Part shown: positions 16,506-17,500 of the stretch, piece by piece
Layout of the letters: each line of letters starts with the position of its first letter
How positions within the stretch are numbered: the stretch's first letter is position 1
Assembly (NCBI GenBank): GCA_002005505.1
Contig: KV908342.1
Span: forward strand, 600,942 to 618,441
DNA from: Botryococcus braunii
Lineage: Eukaryota > Chlorophyta > Trebouxiophyceae
DNA length: 17,500 bases
Reading direction: 5' to 3'
The notes under the pieces: model-generated
What the model saw: only the letters and a program-made list of their open reading frames with translations
Told to the model about the DNA's origin: nothing
Database searches by the model: none
Program-made: the position numbers and the translations under genes

Positions 16506-16680
16506 AAAGCTTGGAAAACACCCAGGGACAGCCTTGACCTGGGATCCCGCCCGTATTCCGACATCTCCCTCAGCCTTGCCCTCCTAGCCCTACTGTACAG
16601 CTGTACTGCACTGTACTGTCCGTACATGCAAAGACTACCTGTAGTCTAGCATCAACACCCAGTCATGCTTTGACATTGAG
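16506..16680. other. Intron, remnant minisatellite words
   Basis: Contains worn copies of the tctgacatctccctcagcc words and a 12-bp palindrome, gtacagctgtac, near 16607. No exon seen. Confidence 0.5.
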
Positions 16681-16714
16681 CATGGTGACGGAGGATAGGG
16701 ATAACCTAGTTTGC

Positions 16715-17240
16715 CAGATGGCGGGGGATAAAAAGCTGGCGGGAAAGTGGAAACGAACGGAGTTTTGGCCCCGGGCAGGGGACTTTTTTCGGCAGATCAT
16801 CGGAAATTTGGCAGATCTCTAGGGGAAAACGAAATGCCTGGGCAGAGGGCGTGAGTGTAAAACTCGCAAGATCTGAAATTTTGACAGATCTCAAGAGCAA
16901 TAGCCATTGTTTTTCGCCGCAAGCAATCCTTTTTTTCCTGAGCGTGGGCGGAGGACCCTGGAAATAATTCGGCAGGTCTGAAGTTCGGGAAATCTGTAAA
17001 GGAAATCCATATTTCGGTAGATGTCTAGGGGAAAATGGAAGTCTGGGCAGAGGACCCTGGAAATAATTCGGCAGATCTGAAGTTCGGGAGATCCGTAAAG
17101 GAAAATGTAATATGTAATATGTCAATGTAATATTAACCAAATTCAAAAAAAAAAAAAAAAAAAAAAAAAAAGCAAATCCATGATTCGGCGGATGGTGTCT
17201 AAGGGGAAAAAGGAAGTCTGGGCAGAGGGCAGGGGATAAC
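16715..17240 (+). repeat. About 100-bp tandem repeat ending at the exon donor
   Basis: Units with tcggcagatctgaagttcgg, gtaaaggaaatccat, gtctaggggaaaatggaagt and ctgggcagagg. The clearest copies are at about 16960-17055 and 17056-17240, the last one split by a poly(A) insertion. The final unit runs straight into the donor of exon 17318-17241. Confidence 0.8.
17104..17173 (+). mobile_element. Small poly(A)-tailed insertion
   Basis: Against the neighbouring repeat unit, about 70 extra bases interrupt gtaaaggaaa/tccat: an AT-rich stretch (atgtaatatgtaatatgtca onward), then A27 (17145-17171). An A-tail at the edge of an insertion suggests retroposition. Only a 3-base duplication (aaa) can be proposed. 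Confidence 0.45.
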
Positions 17241-17318
17241 CTGGATGACGGAGGTGGCGAAGGCAAAGAAGAGGGCCCACAGCGCCACCATGTCCACGTG
17301 GCCCAACCCCAGCCAATC
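17241..17318 (-). CDS. Piezo-like gene, candidate exon (one transmembrane helix)
   Basis: Seventy-eight bases, phase 0 to 0, 26 residues beginning DWLGLGHVDMVALWALFF and ending ATSVIQ: a short polar entry followed by one hydrophobic helix. The acceptor is ggagggcAG after a T-rich tract (ttttaattttgtttttgg), and the donor reads CAG|GTTATC. Codons end almost entirely in G or C, unlike the A-rich repeat DNA just downstream. A G-H-D start followed by an aliphatic helix is common in Piezo repeat units, but 26 residues cannot prove the family. The next exon I can propose is about 11.8 kb away, so this could belong to another gene on the same strand. Reading is also open upstream of the acceptor, so the exon start is a choice. 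Confidence 0.5.
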
Positions 17319-17500
17319 CTGCCCTCCGCCAAAAACAAAATTAAAAGCCCGAACTCCAACAACCGACACGGCTGCTAACACTTGATAGCCGAAAACTATT
17401 GAGCCTAAAAACTCTTGAACCGAAACACGTGGGGGAATCGAAGGGCAAGCCCTCTGCAGATCCTAAGCACGTAAGACGTGGGAGTTTAACGGCAAGCCCT
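17319..17500. other. Upstream intron or flank, short repeat
   Basis: Two related pieces, acgtgggggaatcgaagggc and acgtgggagtttaacggc, each followed by aagccct, start about 48 bases apart (17428 and 17476). No coding feature recognised. Confidence 0.5.

Noticed and set aside
16706..17381. 218-residue minus-strand ORF as one protein
   Set aside because: Most of it is the ~100-bp tandem repeat and poly(T) read through; only the 26 codons at 17318-17241, in another frame, look like an exon.

Overview
The window is nuclear DNA of a eukaryote. It has short GC-rich exons with GT-AG borders set in very long, repeat-packed introns, and no operons, Shine-Dalgarno sites or long clean ORFs. I would guess a microbial alga or other protist, from the G/C-ending codons, the amount of microsatellite and minisatellite DNA, and a scrap of CCCTAA/CCCTAAA repeat near 5.7 kb. 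I cannot name the lineage.

The only gene I can support lies on the minus strand and runs off at least the 3' end of the window. Two exons (2264-2024 and 891-701) read as a Piezo-type mechanosensitive cation channel: a transmembrane helix, a charged linker (RDQLREERNRLFRWL), a helix ending LAYQAPF, then an IGLYK motif and a hydrophobic LLWAIAALQTRVF helix. Five further short exons are proposed from splice sites and reading phase: 17318-17241, 5471-5433, 5350-5310, 4753-4655 and 59-1. The phases of the chain are compatible throughout (0-0, 0-0, 0-2, 2-2, 2-0, 0-2, 2-), which is the best argument for one gene. The start and most of the protein lie outside the window or are not recognised.

Region by region: 60-700, intron with a 15-bp minisatellite and a (CA)n array. 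892-2023, intron with (CA)n, a degenerate minisatellite and a broken copy of the neighbouring exon's end. 2265-4654, intron with a 16-bp and a 30-bp palindrome, a 49-bp minisatellite, a 0.7-kb (ACAT)n array, a tRNA-like scrap, (CA)n and A38. 4754-5309, intron with a duplicated block and a (TGGA)n array. 5472-17240, an intron of about 11.8 kb (if no exon was missed) holding a polypyrimidine tract, a telomere-like minisatellite, a 'tctgacatctcccccagac' minisatellite and a large tandem array of about 1-kb units, each with one tRNA-like box A/box B block. In the right half of that array two unit types alternate, giving three dimers of about 2 kb.

Nothing here looks like a transposon with its own enzyme, a CRISPR array, a virus or a bacterial system. 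The unusual content is the repeat architecture: a higher-order array of tRNA-like elements inside a channel gene, and minisatellites that appear to have grown from the gene's own exon-intron borders.
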